64,000 bases of DNA, from NCBI GenBank assembly GCA_944739405.2, contig OX123191.2, positions 2,026,830-2,090,829 of the forward strand. Direction: 5' to 3'. Positions 63,656 through 64,000 of this stretch are shown here, one piece after another (position 1 is the stretch's first letter; every line of letters starts with the position of its first letter). A model generated the notes under the pieces. The model had not been told where the DNA came from and made no database searches. It saw nothing but the letters and a program-made list of their open reading frames with translations. The stretch is from Euclidia mi (taxonomy: Eukaryota > Arthropoda > Insecta > Lepidoptera > Erebidae). Position numbers and translations under genes: made by a program.

Positions 63656-64000
63656 AGGTTCATGAATGAAACAATGTATTCCGAAAAAACAAAGCAATAT
63701 GCATTAACTTAAATCAAATGACAAAAAAACAAAATGAAATAAGACGCTTCAGTCTTTGAGGCCAAGTTGACGGAGCCCTGCTTTGCAGGGCTCCTACTTT
63801 TGGGTACAGGATCACAAGAAAACCTAACATAACCTATTAAGTTTCCCGAGTGAACGAGATTCTGTATTTCTAGTCGCGCACCTAGTAATTTAGTCGCACG
63901 GTTAGAATTTTAATTTCTGACTTTTAGTACGCTCGTTCTAGATTTTATTATTAATCAATATTAATCGTTAGTTTAGTTAATTTTTCGCTTACTCAAATTC
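63656..64000. other. Intergenic sequence
   Basis: A short hairpin (GGAGCCCTGC/GCAGGGCTCC around TTT) lies at about 63774-63796. No gene. Confidence 0.4.

Overview
The window looks like insect nuclear DNA, most likely lepidopteran. The AT-rich background is packed with jockey-type, RTE-type and RNase H-bearing non-LTR retrotransposons, tRNA- and 5S-derived SINEs, a Ty3/gypsy element with a tRNA-Leu primer site, a pogo-type DNA transposon and a Penelope-like fragment. The taxonomic call is inferred from this repeat repertoire, because no conserved host gene is visible. I found no convincing host protein gene, tRNA or rRNA gene, and no CRISPR array. This is a gene-poor, transposon-rich tract.

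Layout. 262-2745: 5'-truncated RTE-type LINE. 4060-4302 and 5549-5780: short retroelement-derived repeats. 6249-22297: a giant inverted repeat with two nearly identical 6,557 bp arms (6249-12805 and 15741-22297; paired positions sum to 28546 with no net indel). Its inner part is a LINE encoding an endonuclease, a reverse transcriptase and a C-terminal C2H2 finger (full copy 14219-18442 on +, truncated mirror copy 10104-12842 on -). A 200-N gap (13398-13597) sits between two identical 1,174 bp blocks, which is an uncollapsed contig overlap. The palindrome lies inside an older jockey-type LINE whose reading frame stops at 10103 and resumes at 22679, with a 17 bp direct repeat at the two edges. 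28809-34692: Ty3/gypsy element with gag, pol, LTRs, primer site and target duplication. 37880-40736: pogo-type DNA transposon with a decayed transposase. 43431-46430: decayed jockey-type LINE. 46857-47666: Penelope-like fragment with inverted 202 bp arms and a hammerhead-ribozyme-like core. 49433-53806: 5S-derived SINE, a diverged direct-repeat pair and a SINE carrying two nested insertions. 55514-61303: essentially full-length LINE with endonuclease, reverse transcriptase, RNase H and a 13 bp target duplication. 63063-63630: retroelement fragments.

The elements are linked. The 3' half of the tRNA-SINE family is nearly identical to the 3' end of the zinc-finger LINE, and several short repeats end in the same sequence as the RTE-type LINE. 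Both patterns fit non-autonomous elements borrowing the machinery of a partner LINE. The tRNA-headed and 5S-headed SINEs share one central domain. The most informative points are the palindrome and its breakpoints, the ribozyme-like core, the 12 bp motif array in the pogo-type transposon, a correctly phased -1 frameshift site in the gypsy element, and a 3' LTR rearranged by snap-back.
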